Shown: in pieces, positions 41,119 through 50,664 of the stretch
How positions within the stretch are numbered: position 1 is the first letter of the stretch
How the letters are laid out: every line of letters begins with the position of its first letter
DNA from: Anaerolineales bacterium
Lineage (GTDB): Bacteria; Chloroflexota; Anaerolineae; Anaerolineales; Villigracilaceae
NCBI GenBank assembly: GCA_015075725.1
Contig: JABTTV010000001.1
Coordinates: 4,393,223 to 4,457,222 of the forward strand
DNA length: 64,000 nt
Reading direction: 5' to 3'
The notes under the pieces: generated by a model
Database searches by the model: none
Told to the model about the DNA's origin: nothing
The model's input: only the letters and a program-made list of their open reading frames with translations
Translations under genes and position numbers: made by a program

Positions 41119-41973
41119 ATGGAAAAAAGGCGGTTCGGACGCACAGGACATGAAAGCACGGTTGCCATCTTTGGCGCCGCGGCATTTTGGGAAATCGAAC
41201 AAAAAGAAGCTGACCGTGTGATGGAAATGGTCATCAATGCGGGCATCAATCATATTGACATTGCCCCATCCTACGGACAAGCCGAACTGCGCGTCGGTCC
41301 GTGGATGAAGACCGAGCGTGGGCGTTTCTTTCTCGGTTGCAAGACCATGGAACGCACAAAAGAAGGCGCATGGCGCGAAATTCATGAATCGCTTGAGCGC
41401 CTGCATACCGATTCATTCGACTTGTATCAATGTCATGCCGTCACCAGCTTCGACGAACTGGATTCCCTTTTCGCCAAAGGCGGAGCCTTGGAAGCGTTGA
41501 CGGCAGCACGCGACCAAGGTCTGACAAACTACATTGGCATCACCGGGCATGGAGTGGATGCTCCCAAGATCTATCTTGAGGCGCTGCGCCGCTTCGATTT
41601 TGACTCAGTGCTCTTCCCGCTAAATTTCGTCCAAATGGCTATGCCAGAATATCGCAGCGCCGCTGAAGAATTGATCTCCGTTTGCAAAGCAAAAGATATT
41701 GGCACCATGATCATCAAATCGATCACCAAAGGTCCGTGGGGCGAAAAACCCAAAACCGCCACTACTTGGTATAAGCCGTTCGATAAAATGGATGAGATCC
41801 AACGCGGAGTTAATTTTGTGCTTTCCCACGATGTCACTGGAGTTTGCACAGCCGGTGACGTTCGAATTCTTCCCATGGTCATTCAGGCTTGTGAAAACTT
41901 TACTCCGCTCAATAAACAGGAAGAGGAAAATCTAATTAAAAGTGGCGCACAATTTGAAGCTTTATTCAAGTGA
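41119..41973 (+). CDS. Aldo/keto reductase
   Basis: 284 residues. The (alpha/beta)8 oxidoreductase shows its catalytic tetrad: Asp and Tyr in HIDIAPSYGQAE, Lys in FLGCKTM and His in YQCHAV. NADPH binding is expected in the C-terminal half. It acts on aldehydes or ketones; the substrate is not apparent. It lies 3 bp after YjbQ and 9 bp before the PfpI-type gene, within the same plus-strand run. Confidence 0.88.
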   Translation: MEKRRFGRTGHESTVAIFGAAAFWEIEQKEADRVMEMVINAGINHIDIAPSYGQAELRVGPWMKTERGRFFLGCKTMERTKEGAWREIHESLERLHTDSFDLYQCHAVTSFDELDSLFAKGGALEALTAARDQGLTNYIGITGHGVDAPKIYLEALRRFDFDSVLFPLNFVQMAMPEYRSAAEELISVCKAKDIGTMIIKSITKGPWGEKPKTATTWYKPFDKMDEIQRGVNFVLSHDVTGVCTAGDVRILPMVIQACENFTPLNKQEEENLIKSGAQFEALFK

Positions 41974-41982
41974 GAGGATGAT

Positions 41983-42507
41983 ATGAGATTAAAAAATAAA
42001 ACGATTGCCACCCTGATCGCCGAAGGCGTGGAAGACCTTGAGTATTATGTACCTGTGATGCGTTTGCAGGAAGAAGGCGCAAAAGTGCTTTCGGCAGGGC
42101 TGGACCTCAAATCCGTGCGCGGCAAGAATGGTCTCGTCATCACACCAGATGCGAAGATCGAAGACCTCAAAGCCGGCGAACTTTTTGCAATCATTCTACC
42201 CGGCGGCTGGGCGCCTGATAAATTACGGCGTTACGATGTCGTCAAGAAACTTGTCAGTGAAATGAACGATGCCAATAAGGTCATCGGCATCATCTGTCAC
42301 GGCGGATCGATTGCGGTCTCTGCGGGTATCGTCAGGAAGGGTCAGCGCGTCACCGGTTCGACCGGTATCAAGGATGATCTTGAAAACGTCGGCGGGGTTT
42401 GGGTGGATGAGCCCGCCTTCCGCGAGGGCAACCAGGTTTGGGGGCGGGTTGTGGCGGATATTCCCGACTTCAATCGTGAACTGGTTTCGGCTTTAGTCGA
42501 AGGTTAA
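41983..42507 (+). CDS. DJ-1/PfpI-family protein (YhbO/protein deglycase-like)
   Basis: 174 residues. The family hallmarks are the N-terminal Glu in AEGVEDLEYY and the nucleophile-elbow Cys in IGIICHGGSIAVSAG, with VTGSTGIKDDLENVGG downstream. PfpI-type enzymes have been described as intracellular proteases, stress chaperones or glyoxalase/deglycases. Its stop region overlaps the convergent phosphatase-like gene by 15 bp. Confidence 0.9.
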   Translation: MRLKNKTIATLIAEGVEDLEYYVPVMRLQEEGAKVLSAGLDLKSVRGKNGLVITPDAKIEDLKAGELFAIILPGGWAPDKLRRYDVVKKLVSEMNDANKVIGIICHGGSIAVSAGIVRKGQRVTGSTGIKDDLENVGGVWVDEPAFREGNQVWGRVVADIPDFNRELVSALVEG

Positions 42508-43308
42508 CGGCTCACGTTCCATCGTCGATGGAATTGGGATGCCAAGCAGACTCAGCGCCGTGGGCGCGATCTGCAAATGCGAGATGACCTCGCCCGTCTC
42601 GCCTCTACCTTTAAGGGACGGCTGAATCGCAAAGAAGGGAACCTCTCTCTGCCCCGACTCCGCCCCGCCATGATTCCCATCCTTGTTGACGCCGTGGTCG
42701 CCCGTTACGAGAACGGTGTAACCCATTCCAAGCCATTCCATGATGCGCGGCGCAAATCTCGAGTCCTGGTAGGTGGCGTGATTGCGATATTCCTTGGATT
42801 CTGAACCGTATATCTCGCCGTAATAATCCAGTCCCATCGGGTGGAACAGGAGATAATCCGGCGCGTACTTGCGCACGAGAAAAGCCGCCGAATTGAGCAA
42901 TTCAACGTCCGGGAACTCGTCCTCCGTATAAAAGCGTCCGTGTTGAATATTCAGCGATTCATCGTCGGTTTCTTTATCGTCGATGGGATCGTAGGGAACG
43001 CGGTTATACAACTCGGAATACCAGTAAAACGCCGCCGCAGCCGTGACCTTTCCCGCATCCCTTACCAACTTGAAAACGTTGGGTTTGTTCGACAAGCGCA
43101 CCACGGAATTCGCCACGATGCCTGTCTCGCTGGAGGGCAGCCCGGTATGAATGGACTCGTACATCGGGCGCGACATGCTTGGAAGTTCTCCGACGATCTT
43201 GTACAGGCTCGCTTTTTTATATTCCACCAGGTGCATCAGGTAGCCCATGTTCGCTGTGGCTGCATCGTATCGCAGAGCATCTGAGAGGACAAGAATCACT
43301 TTGTTCAT
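42493..43308 (-). CDS. Alkaline-phosphatase-superfamily hydrolase (phosphodiesterase/sulfatase type)
   Basis: 271 residues. The metal and nucleophile motifs of the AlkP superfamily are present: VLSDALRYD, SRPMYESIHTGLPSSETG with the candidate Thr or Ser nucleophile, and TGDHGVNKDGNHGG. Family members include phosphodiesterases, phosphonoacetate hydrolases and sulfatases. It follows the ABC transporter genes on the same strand with only a palindrome between, which suggests it processes an imported phosphate- or sulfate-ester. No signal peptide is visible. Confidence 0.83.
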   Translation of the reverse strand: MNKVILVLSDALRYDAATANMGYLMHLVEYKKASLYKIVGELPSMSRPMYESIHTGLPSSETGIVANSVVRLSNKPNVFKLVRDAGKVTAAAAFYWYSELYNRVPYDPIDDKETDDESLNIQHGRFYTEDEFPDVELLNSAAFLVRKYAPDYLLFHPMGLDYYGEIYGSESKEYRNHATYQDSRFAPRIMEWLGMGYTVLVTGDHGVNKDGNHGGAESGQREVPFFAIQPSLKGRGETGEVISHLQIAPTALSLLGIPIPSTMEREPLTFD

Positions 43309-43328
43309 CAAACAAACTATTAAAAGCT

Positions 43329-43355
43329 GTAGGTCACGCTTGAAGCGTGACCTAC
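43329..43355. repeat. 27-bp palindromic repeat, copy 1 (terminator-like)
   Basis: GTAGGTCACGC and GCGTGACCTAC flank TTGAA. The identical 27-bp sequence recurs at 59842-59868, with a variant at 54411-54443. This copy is followed by a T-run on the plus strand. Confidence 0.7.
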
Positions 43356-43362
43356 TTTTTTT

Positions 43363-44424
<1,062 letters not shown>

Positions 44425-44443
44425 CGGATTCTCCACGAATGGT

Positions 44444-45274
44444 TTAATGCGCGCCTGCGGCCTGTCCCTGCCCGCCGGACACGAGTTGAAGCAAACCCAT
44501 TGCCGCCCATGTGAGCAGGAAACTGATGAACGAAAGCGCCGCCGGCTCATAAGCGCGATGTTGACCGAGCAGGAAGAGGTATGGACCGAAGGCATTCACG
44601 CCGAGGAAAGTGGCCAGGGTCACCTCGCCGACAACGATCGCGAAGGTGAGCAACGCACCGCTCAGCAAAGCGGAGCGAATGTTCGGCAGGATGATCCGGG
44701 TGATTATGACGAACCAGTTCGCGCCGAGGCTCTGAGCCGCCTCGGTCAGCGTGCGAATATCCACGGTACGCATCCCGGTATCCACAGATCGGTACATATA
44801 CGGCATGGCAAGAACCATGTACCCGGCCACGATCAGGATGTTTGTGCCCGTTTTGAAATTCGTAAGGGGCTGCATCAGTTGGATTTCAGTAAATGGAACA
44901 TCGATTGGGGAACTATAAATGCGGATCATTCCGAATACCAGGATGATCGCAGGAACAACGAACGGCATCAATGTAATGAACTCAACAATGCGGCGCGCCT
45001 CGGGCAATCGAAGCCGGATCCAATAAGCGGTGGGAACGATCAGGATGACGCTGGCAATAATGGTGGCTAACGCCAGCATATTCGAATAGCCGAAGGTTTC
45101 CCAAAAATCGTTATCTTCAAAAGCACGTTGATAAGCTTTTAGCGGGATTTCGGGATCCCATGTTAAGGAGAATTCGAATGTGGCGAACAAGGGCAGGATG
45201 AAATACAGCGCTCCGATAATGAACCAAACCCAACTCCAGAATGGGAAACGACGCAAGCGGGAAAAGAAATTCAT
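44444..45274 (-). CDS. ABC transporter permease (second subunit)
   Basis: 276 residues. Six hydrophobic segments are visible. The EAA loop near the C-terminal third reads LTEAAQSLGANWFVIITRIILPNI, the site that couples to the ATPase. The start ATG overlaps the stop of the other permease (ATGA). It belongs to the binding-protein-dependent importer superfamily (PotC/FbpB type). The C-terminus ends in a Gly/Gln-rich stretch. Confidence 0.92.
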   Translation of the reverse strand: MNFFSRLRRFPFWSWVWFIIGALYFILPLFATFEFSLTWDPEIPLKAYQRAFEDNDFWETFGYSNMLALATIIASVILIVPTAYWIRLRLPEARRIVEFITLMPFVVPAIILVFGMIRIYSSPIDVPFTEIQLMQPLTNFKTGTNILIVAGYMVLAMPYMYRSVDTGMRTVDIRTLTEAAQSLGANWFVIITRIILPNIRSALLSGALLTFAIVVGEVTLATFLGVNAFGPYLFLLGQHRAYEPAALSFISFLLTWAAMGLLQLVSGGQGQAAGAH

Positions 45275-46161
45275 TTCAACCACCTTTCGGTCCGCGCCTG
45301 AAGCCAGGAATAGCCCGCCAGCGAGATTGCCATAACCACCACCATACCGATCGCCATTGCATATCCAAGCCCCGGGTTATAGAGCACATCACCACGAATT
45401 TGCGCACCGATCTGGATGGTCACAATTCCAATGCGGCCGCCCGTTAACGCATAAGCGGTGGCATATGCTCCAAAGGCGTTCCCGAACAAAAGAATCATCG
45501 CGCCAAGAATGGAAGGCAGCAAGACCGGCAGGGCAACCTTCAACCAATATTGGGTCGTATTTGCGCCAAGGTTCTCAGCCGCTTCGCGCCACTCGCGCTT
45601 CAACCCATCAAGGGCGGGAGCCATGATCAAGACCATCAAGGGAAATTGAAAATACATATAGACCAGGCTCAAACCGGCAAAGCTATAGAGGTTGAATCCG
45701 GTTTCGTATATATTCAGTCCTAAATAATCCCGAAGGATGTGTGTAATGAAGCCCTGTCGTCCCAAGGTGGCAACAAAGGCAAATGCAAGCGGCACACCGG
45801 CAAAATTGGAAGCAACACCTGAAAATGTAATTAACGCGGAGCGCAGGGACTTAGGCAACCCCCCCACCGTAACGGAGTACGCCATAAGAAAACCAAGGAT
45901 ACCCCCGCCCAACGCTGTTACAGCACTGATCTGTATGCTCAGCTTGTACGCATTCACAATGAATGGTTCCGATACCAGTTGAGTCACATTATCAAGTGTG
46001 AACTTTCCTTCGGGGTTGGTAAAACTCGCGGTGAACAACCGCAATGAGGGTAAAAATAAGAACAGTACGGCAAAAATCAAGAACGGGGTAACGCCGAGCC
46101 AGGTCTTCCAACTTGCAGTGGCGGCCGGCTGTTTGATCGGTTTTACTGTGGTCTGCGCCAT
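45271..46161 (-). CDS. ABC transporter permease (first subunit)
   Basis: 296 residues from the ATG giving MAQTTVKPIKQP; further upstream ATGs would cross the hairpin. Six or seven membrane segments. The EAA loop reads WREAAENLGANTTQYWLKVALP. It pairs with the next permease and the ATP-binding protein. Between it and the substrate-binding protein gene lies a strong hairpin without a T-run, which could set the relative expression of the binding protein and the membrane subunits. Confidence 0.92.
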   Translation of the reverse strand: MAQTTVKPIKQPAATASWKTWLGVTPFLIFAVLFLFLPSLRLFTASFTNPEGKFTLDNVTQLVSEPFIVNAYKLSIQISAVTALGGGILGFLMAYSVTVGGLPKSLRSALITFSGVASNFAGVPLAFAFVATLGRQGFITHILRDYLGLNIYETGFNLYSFAGLSLVYMYFQFPLMVLIMAPALDGLKREWREAAENLGANTTQYWLKVALPVLLPSILGAMILLFGNAFGAYATAYALTGGRIGIVTIQIGAQIRGDVLYNPGLGYAMAIGMVVVMAISLAGYSWLQARTERWLK

Positions 46162-46192
46162 GATCATATCCTTAACGATCTGCGAAGTTGCG

Positions 46193-46222
46193 GCGAGACC
46201 CTGCCTGACGGCAGGGTCTCGC
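46193..46222 (-). promoter_or_regulatory. Intercistronic hairpin between binding-protein and permease genes
   Basis: GCGAGACCCTGCC and its complement form a perfect 13-bp stem with a TGAC loop. There is no U-tract, so it is more likely an mRNA-stabilising or partial-termination element, as between malE and malF, than a full terminator. Confidence 0.6.
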
Positions 46223-46244
46223 ATTTCAACATCTGACAAACAGG

Positions 46245-47429
46245 TTACGGAGCAGCTTGAACGTCGGCACCAACAGCCGTATCCCAGTTGGTTGTGATCA
46301 AATCCTTGGCAGCATTAAGCTGGTCAAGGCTGGGGAATACAGCACCGGAAACATCTGGGAGTTTGTCGAGCAACTCCTGCGGAATCACACCGCGGGCGCG
46401 CAGGTCGGCTTCGCGGATCGGGTGGCAGTAACCTTCCATCCACAAGAGCTGGCCTTCATCCGAGTAGAGGAATTCCATCCACAATTTGGCGGCATTGGGA
46501 TGCGGAGCATACGCGCTGATCGCCTGGACGTACACACCAGCGAAACGGCCGGTCGCAGGCACCACAACAGTGGCGTTCGGATTGCCTTCGAAGGAATCGA
46601 TGGCGGCGAGAGCATTGTAGTCCCAGGTGATGCGGACGGGGATTTCGCCTGTGGCAACAAGGCCATTATTGGCGATCAACGGGATGAGGTTGCCAGCGGC
46701 GTTCAACTCGGCAAAGAAATCCAAACCGGGCTGGGCATTATCGAGGGAACCGCCATTGGCGAGGGCAGACGCAAACACAGACTGGATCGCCTGATTGGAG
46801 GTGCGGGGATCGCCGGAAAGCGCGATCTGCCCGTTGTATTTCGGATCGAGCAGGTCAGCCCAGTCCTGTGGGACATCCGGTTGAACATCGGTGTTCACGA
46901 GGAAGGACAGCACGCCGTAGTAGTCGCCGTACCAATAGCCTTCAGGATCCTTGGCATCGTCGGGGATGGTATCCCAAGTGGAGACTTTGTAGGGTTGGAT
47001 CAAGCCTTCCGCCTTGGAGGATTCGCCAAAGGAGAAACCGACGTCGATCACATCCGGAGCCTGGGGACCCTTATTGTCCTTGTTGGCTTTGATGGCTTCG
47101 ATCTCATCCGCGGATCCGGCATCAGGGTTCAATTCGTTGACTTCGATATTGGGATATTTGGCTTTGAAGGCGTCGATCACACCGCCATAATTGCACCAAT
47201 CCGGCGGCAAAGCAATGGTGGTCAGCATGCCTTCGGCTTCTGCGGCAGCCACAAGTTCCGCCATGGGATCAGCGGCGGGGGCTTCCGTAGCAGCAGGGAC
47301 TTCCGCGGGAGCTTCGGTTGCGGCGGGCGCTTCGGTCGCAGCAGGGGCAGGGGCGCCGCATGCGGAAAGCACGGTTGCGGCGATCACGAACAGGGCGAGC
47401 AAATGAAAAGCAAACTTCTTCGTACGCAT
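46245..47429 (-). CDS. ABC transporter substrate-binding lipoprotein
   Basis: 394 residues. The signal peptide ends in the lipobox LSAC (Cys24). A low-complexity Ala/Pro/Glu/Thr linker made of repeated AATEAPA units precedes the folded domain. The mature fold reads like family 1 binding proteins of the Fe3+/putrescine/phosphonate group (MLTTIALPPDWCNYGGVIDA, TNQAIQSVFA, WDYNALAAID, GYCHPIREADLRARG). The ligand cannot be read from sequence alone. The adjacent AlkP-type hydrolase and PiT genes hint at a phosphorus-containing ligand. Confidence 0.9.
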   Translation of the reverse strand: MRTKKFAFHLLALFVIAATVLSACGAPAPAATEAPAATEAPAEVPAATEAPAADPMAELVAAAEAEGMLTTIALPPDWCNYGGVIDAFKAKYPNIEVNELNPDAGSADEIEAIKANKDNKGPQAPDVIDVGFSFGESSKAEGLIQPYKVSTWDTIPDDAKDPEGYWYGDYYGVLSFLVNTDVQPDVPQDWADLLDPKYNGQIALSGDPRTSNQAIQSVFASALANGGSLDNAQPGLDFFAELNAAGNLIPLIANNGLVATGEIPVRITWDYNALAAIDSFEGNPNATVVVPATGRFAGVYVQAISAYAPHPNAAKLWMEFLYSDEGQLLWMEGYCHPIREADLRARGVIPQELLDKLPDVSGAVFPSLDQLNAAKDLITTNWDTAVGADVQAAP

Positions 47430-47575
47430 CTCTTTCTCCTTATTGTTAGATTGATCAAACGAACGAAACCACTTGCACGAACTCGACATTGCTTCCCGAT
47501 ACCTCCTGTCTCATTAACGAACTGTTAACATTTTAACATCATCAATATTCAAAGTCAAACCATGAATATTCGATT

Positions 47576-48559
47576 TCAAGTGAAATTCACAATCAGCCAA
47601 TAAATACCCGCGCCGAACAATCCGCTTGCCGGGATGGTAAGCACCCAGGCTGTCAGAATATCATCTGCCACACTCCAGCGGACCTTGCCAAATCGTTCCG
47701 ATGCGCCGACACCGATGATCGCCGAACTCACGACTTGCGTGGTACTGACGGGAAGCCCGATTGCCGAAGCGCCGAGGATGACGAATGCCGAAGTCAACTG
47801 GGTGGAGAAACTATGCACCGGGCGGATCTTATAGAACTTGCCGCCCAATGTGCGAATGAGCCTCCAACCACCCAGCGATGTCCCCAACGCCATTGTCGCC
47901 GCGCTGGCCAAGATCACCCAGAACGGCACAACGAACGATTCCTGGACGCCAGCAACGATCAGCCCCAGTGTGATCATGCCCATCGTCTTTTGCGCGTCGT
48001 TCGTGCCATGGCTGAACGCCAGGCTTACCGCAGTAAGGAATTGTCCGCGTCTGAAAAAATTATTAATGTTCGGCGACGACCTCTGCGCAAGGAAATAGAT
48101 CAGCCGCAAAGCGATGAAACCGATCAGAAAACCGATCACCGGCGAGGTAAACAAGGCGATCAAAACCTTATTCAACCCATCCAATTTGACCGCATCCCAT
48201 CCCGCCGATACCATCACGGCTCCGATCAACCCGCCGATGAGCGCATGCGAAGAGCTGCTCGGAATACCAAAAAACCATGTAATCAGGTTCCAAATAATGG
48301 CGCCGCACAAACACGCGATCAAGACTTCGATGGTCAACATATGCGAGTCGACGACGTCGCTGCCGATGGTCTTGGCGACGGTGACGCCGAAAAGAAACGG
48401 ACCCAAAAATTCGGCAACCGCCGTCATGCCAAGCGCGGAGCGGGGCGAGAATGCCCTTGATGAGATCATGGTCGCAACGATATTGCTGGCATCACGCATA
48501 CCGTTAATGAACTCGAAGATGAGCGCCAAAATGATAACAAGGATAAGGGAAGATGACAT
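47576..48559 (-). CDS. PiT-family inorganic phosphate transporter
   Basis: 327 residues with about ten hydrophobic segments. The duplicated PiT signatures are present: INGMRDASNIVATMISSRAF near the N-terminus and FSHGTNDAQKTMGMI in the second half. PiT proteins import Pi (as metal-phosphate complexes) using the proton or sodium gradient. It is followed upstream in the operon (11 bp) by a DUF47 regulator. It sits next to the ABC importer operon. Confidence 0.94.
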   Translation of the reverse strand: MSSSLILVIILALIFEFINGMRDASNIVATMISSRAFSPRSALGMTAVAEFLGPFLFGVTVAKTIGSDVVDSHMLTIEVLIACLCGAIIWNLITWFFGIPSSSSHALIGGLIGAVMVSAGWDAVKLDGLNKVLIALFTSPVIGFLIGFIALRLIYFLAQRSSPNINNFFRRGQFLTAVSLAFSHGTNDAQKTMGMITLGLIVAGVQESFVVPFWVILASAATMALGTSLGGWRLIRTLGGKFYKIRPVHSFSTQLTSAFVILGASAIGLPVSTTQVVSSAIIGVGASERFGKVRWSVADDILTAWVLTIPASGLFGAGIYWLIVNFT

Positions 48560-48569
48560 TAACGTCTTG

Positions 48570-49190
48570 TTATGCTTTCTTTACCACCACGTCCGCGATG
48601 ATGTTGGCGGCTTCATCACCCCTGTCCGCCGCGTTGGATAAATGCCGGTACACCTCTCGTAACTTCAACATTTCGACCACGTGATGCAGGTCTTCGGGAC
48701 CGCTGAACAGGTCCGCAACAGCCTCGCGATAGACAGCTTCGACCCGGTTCTCCAATGCCTTGGCGCGCTGGGCATGATCGAGCGCCACATTGGGATTTTT
48801 GGGCAGGCGCATCACGCCGTGCATGATCTCATAAGCCGCATCTTTCAAAAGGGAGGCGATACGCGACATATAAGGCGTCGGCTCGACCTTGAGAATCACC
48901 ATTTCAATCACGGTGGTATCGGCGTAATCGATGACGTCGTCGATCGAGCGGGACAGGGCAAAGATATCCTCGCGGTCGAAGGGGGTGATGAAACTTCGGT
49001 TCAATTCATCGATCAGGATGCGCCGCACTTCGTCGGCCTCCTTCTCCTTGATGGACAGTTCCTCCGCAACCTGGGGGTCGCTTGTCTCGAAATACTTCAT
49101 GAGCAGGCGCAAGCCTTCATATGACAGGGAAGCCTGTTGTTCGATCAGGGCTTGAAATACGTTTTCTTTTCTTTTAAAAAAGCCGAACAT
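48570..49190 (-). CDS. DUF47-family PhoU-like protein
   Basis: 206 residues, almost entirely helical, like PhoU. Typical features are EADEVRRILIDELNRSFITPFDREDIFALSRSIDDVIDY and regularly spaced acidic metal-binding residues. Genes for DUF47 proteins usually precede PiT genes and are thought to regulate phosphate transport. Here it lies just upstream of the PiT gene in the same operon. Confidence 0.93.
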   Translation of the reverse strand: MFGFFKRKENVFQALIEQQASLSYEGLRLLMKYFETSDPQVAEELSIKEKEADEVRRILIDELNRSFITPFDREDIFALSRSIDDVIDYADTTVIEMVILKVEPTPYMSRIASLLKDAAYEIMHGVMRLPKNPNVALDHAQRAKALENRVEAVYREAVADLFSGPEDLHHVVEMLKLREVYRHLSNAADRGDEAANIIADVVVKKA

Positions 49191-49215
49191 GGATTTCCTT
49201 TCGAAATGGCAGAAT

Positions 49216-50652
49216 TCAAATTATCGCGGTCAGTTCGCCCGCCACCAGGCCGGGGAATCTGGCTCGCAGCGCTGAATCAACCTCGGGCGGGATGAGAGGC
49301 GCGGTATTCTTCGTCATGATGTCCCTGGCTTTCGCCATTGCCTTGGCTTGCGTATCCGTCGCGCCTTTCTTTTCCCAGATCGTGCGCGCGTCGCGGTCGG
49401 CGATCTTGGTCATCACAGCCTCGGTCTTCATGCGGCTGGTGGTGTGTTTGGCGGTAATGAACGAGCCGCCGGGTCCGATCCCCTTAATAAGATCGATTCC
49501 AAGGTCATCTTCGTTAAAGGAAATGCCGCGTTTGATGCGCTTCATCATGAGCGCCATTTCATCATCGATCACAGCCTTGGCAAAATCGAATGTCTTGAGC
49601 GCATCGATCAAACCGCCGATGTTGAACATGTCCATGCCGCCCAGCACGCCCGCCACTCCCGACATGCCCGTTTCATACCCGGCTTGCGCATCGTTCAATT
49701 TCGAATTGGTGAGACCCACATACCCGCCCGCCGGCACGTTATAAAAGCGCGCGATTTGCGCGAACGCCATATGCAGCATGCCGCATTCGATGGCACCGGA
49801 CGTGTATGCGCCTGAACGCATATCGGCGACCGTGCCCAGGGTGGCATAGATCGTCGGTGTGCCTTCCTTTGTCATTTGCATCAACATCAAAGCGGATAAG
49901 AATTCCGCATTCCCCTGCACCAGGGTCCCCGCCATCGACATGGGCGAAGTAAGCCCTGCGTTCGGGACGATGGTGGGATAAACGGGCAAACCCTGTTCCG
50001 CAAAGAACATCACGTTCTCGGTCGAAAGATGATCCATCGTCAACGGGGAAACAACCGGGCAGTAGTGATGTGTGAGGAAGGGATGTTTCCGATATTCCTC
50101 TTCACCGCCCGCGACGATGTACGCCATTTCCATGACGCTTATCGTATCCTTCATGTTTGTCGTGGTGACACGGATCGGTTTAAGACAATACTTGATGGCA
50201 GGATACAGGCGCGAGAGCGTGAATTGATCCGCGGGCGCGTCATCTGCAAGTGTGGAAATGGAGAAGATATCGTAACCGGGAAGTTCATTGATCAGGTGGG
50301 CGATCTGCGCGATATCCTTGGACTCAGCGCGTCTTTCCTGACCTGTAACCGGGTCGATGATATCAGGCGCGGAACTCGCCGTAACAATGACCGGGCTGTC
50401 CTGCGGGATCGTCCTGTCGAATTTTGGATCGCGCGCAGGAAAAGTAAATGAAGGCGGAACCAACCTGCGGTATTTTTCGACCACCGACCGCGGAAACTTC
50501 ACCCTTTCACCGTCCACACTGCAGCCGTGCGCCTTGAACAATTCCCTCGCCGGCTCGAAGCGGACTTTCAAGCCCGTATCCTCCAATACCTCCAGTGAGG
50601 CGTCGTGGATCCTTTCAATCTGTTCCTGGGTAAGTAAATTTGCGAATGACAT
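49216..50652 (-). CDS. MttB-superfamily methyltransferase (non-pyrrolysine)
   Basis: 478 residues; the ATG giving MSFANLLTQEQI is used. It belongs to the trimethylamine/glycine betaine methyltransferase superfamily (NLLTQEQIERIHDASLEVLEDTG, SSAPDIIDPVTGQERRAES, CGMLHMAFAQIARFYNVPAGG). The frame has no internal amber codon, so it is of the non-pyrrolysine type, of which MtgB demethylates glycine betaine. A corrinoid acceptor protein is needed in known systems but none is encoded in the window. It is followed 12 bp later by a sugar kinase. Confidence 0.9.
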   Translation of the reverse strand: MSFANLLTQEQIERIHDASLEVLEDTGLKVRFEPARELFKAHGCSVDGERVKFPRSVVEKYRRLVPPSFTFPARDPKFDRTIPQDSPVIVTASSAPDIIDPVTGQERRAESKDIAQIAHLINELPGYDIFSISTLADDAPADQFTLSRLYPAIKYCLKPIRVTTTNMKDTISVMEMAYIVAGGEEEYRKHPFLTHHYCPVVSPLTMDHLSTENVMFFAEQGLPVYPTIVPNAGLTSPMSMAGTLVQGNAEFLSALMLMQMTKEGTPTIYATLGTVADMRSGAYTSGAIECGMLHMAFAQIARFYNVPAGGYVGLTNSKLNDAQAGYETGMSGVAGVLGGMDMFNIGGLIDALKTFDFAKAVIDDEMALMMKRIKRGISFNEDDLGIDLIKGIGPGGSFITAKHTTSRMKTEAVMTKIADRDARTIWEKKGATDTQAKAMAKARDIMTKNTAPLIPPEVDSALRARFPGLVAGELTAII

Positions 50653-50664
50653 GGGCAATTATCC

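Noticed and set aside
46257..47528. A 423-codon plus-strand open frame opposite the substrate-binding protein
   Set aside because: Gly/Arg-rich low-complexity translation antisense to a lipoprotein with a clear signal peptide and fold.
49216..50652. Pyrrolysine-containing trimethylamine methyltransferase
   Set aside because: The frame is open throughout with no in-frame TAG, so no pyrrolysine codon is present.
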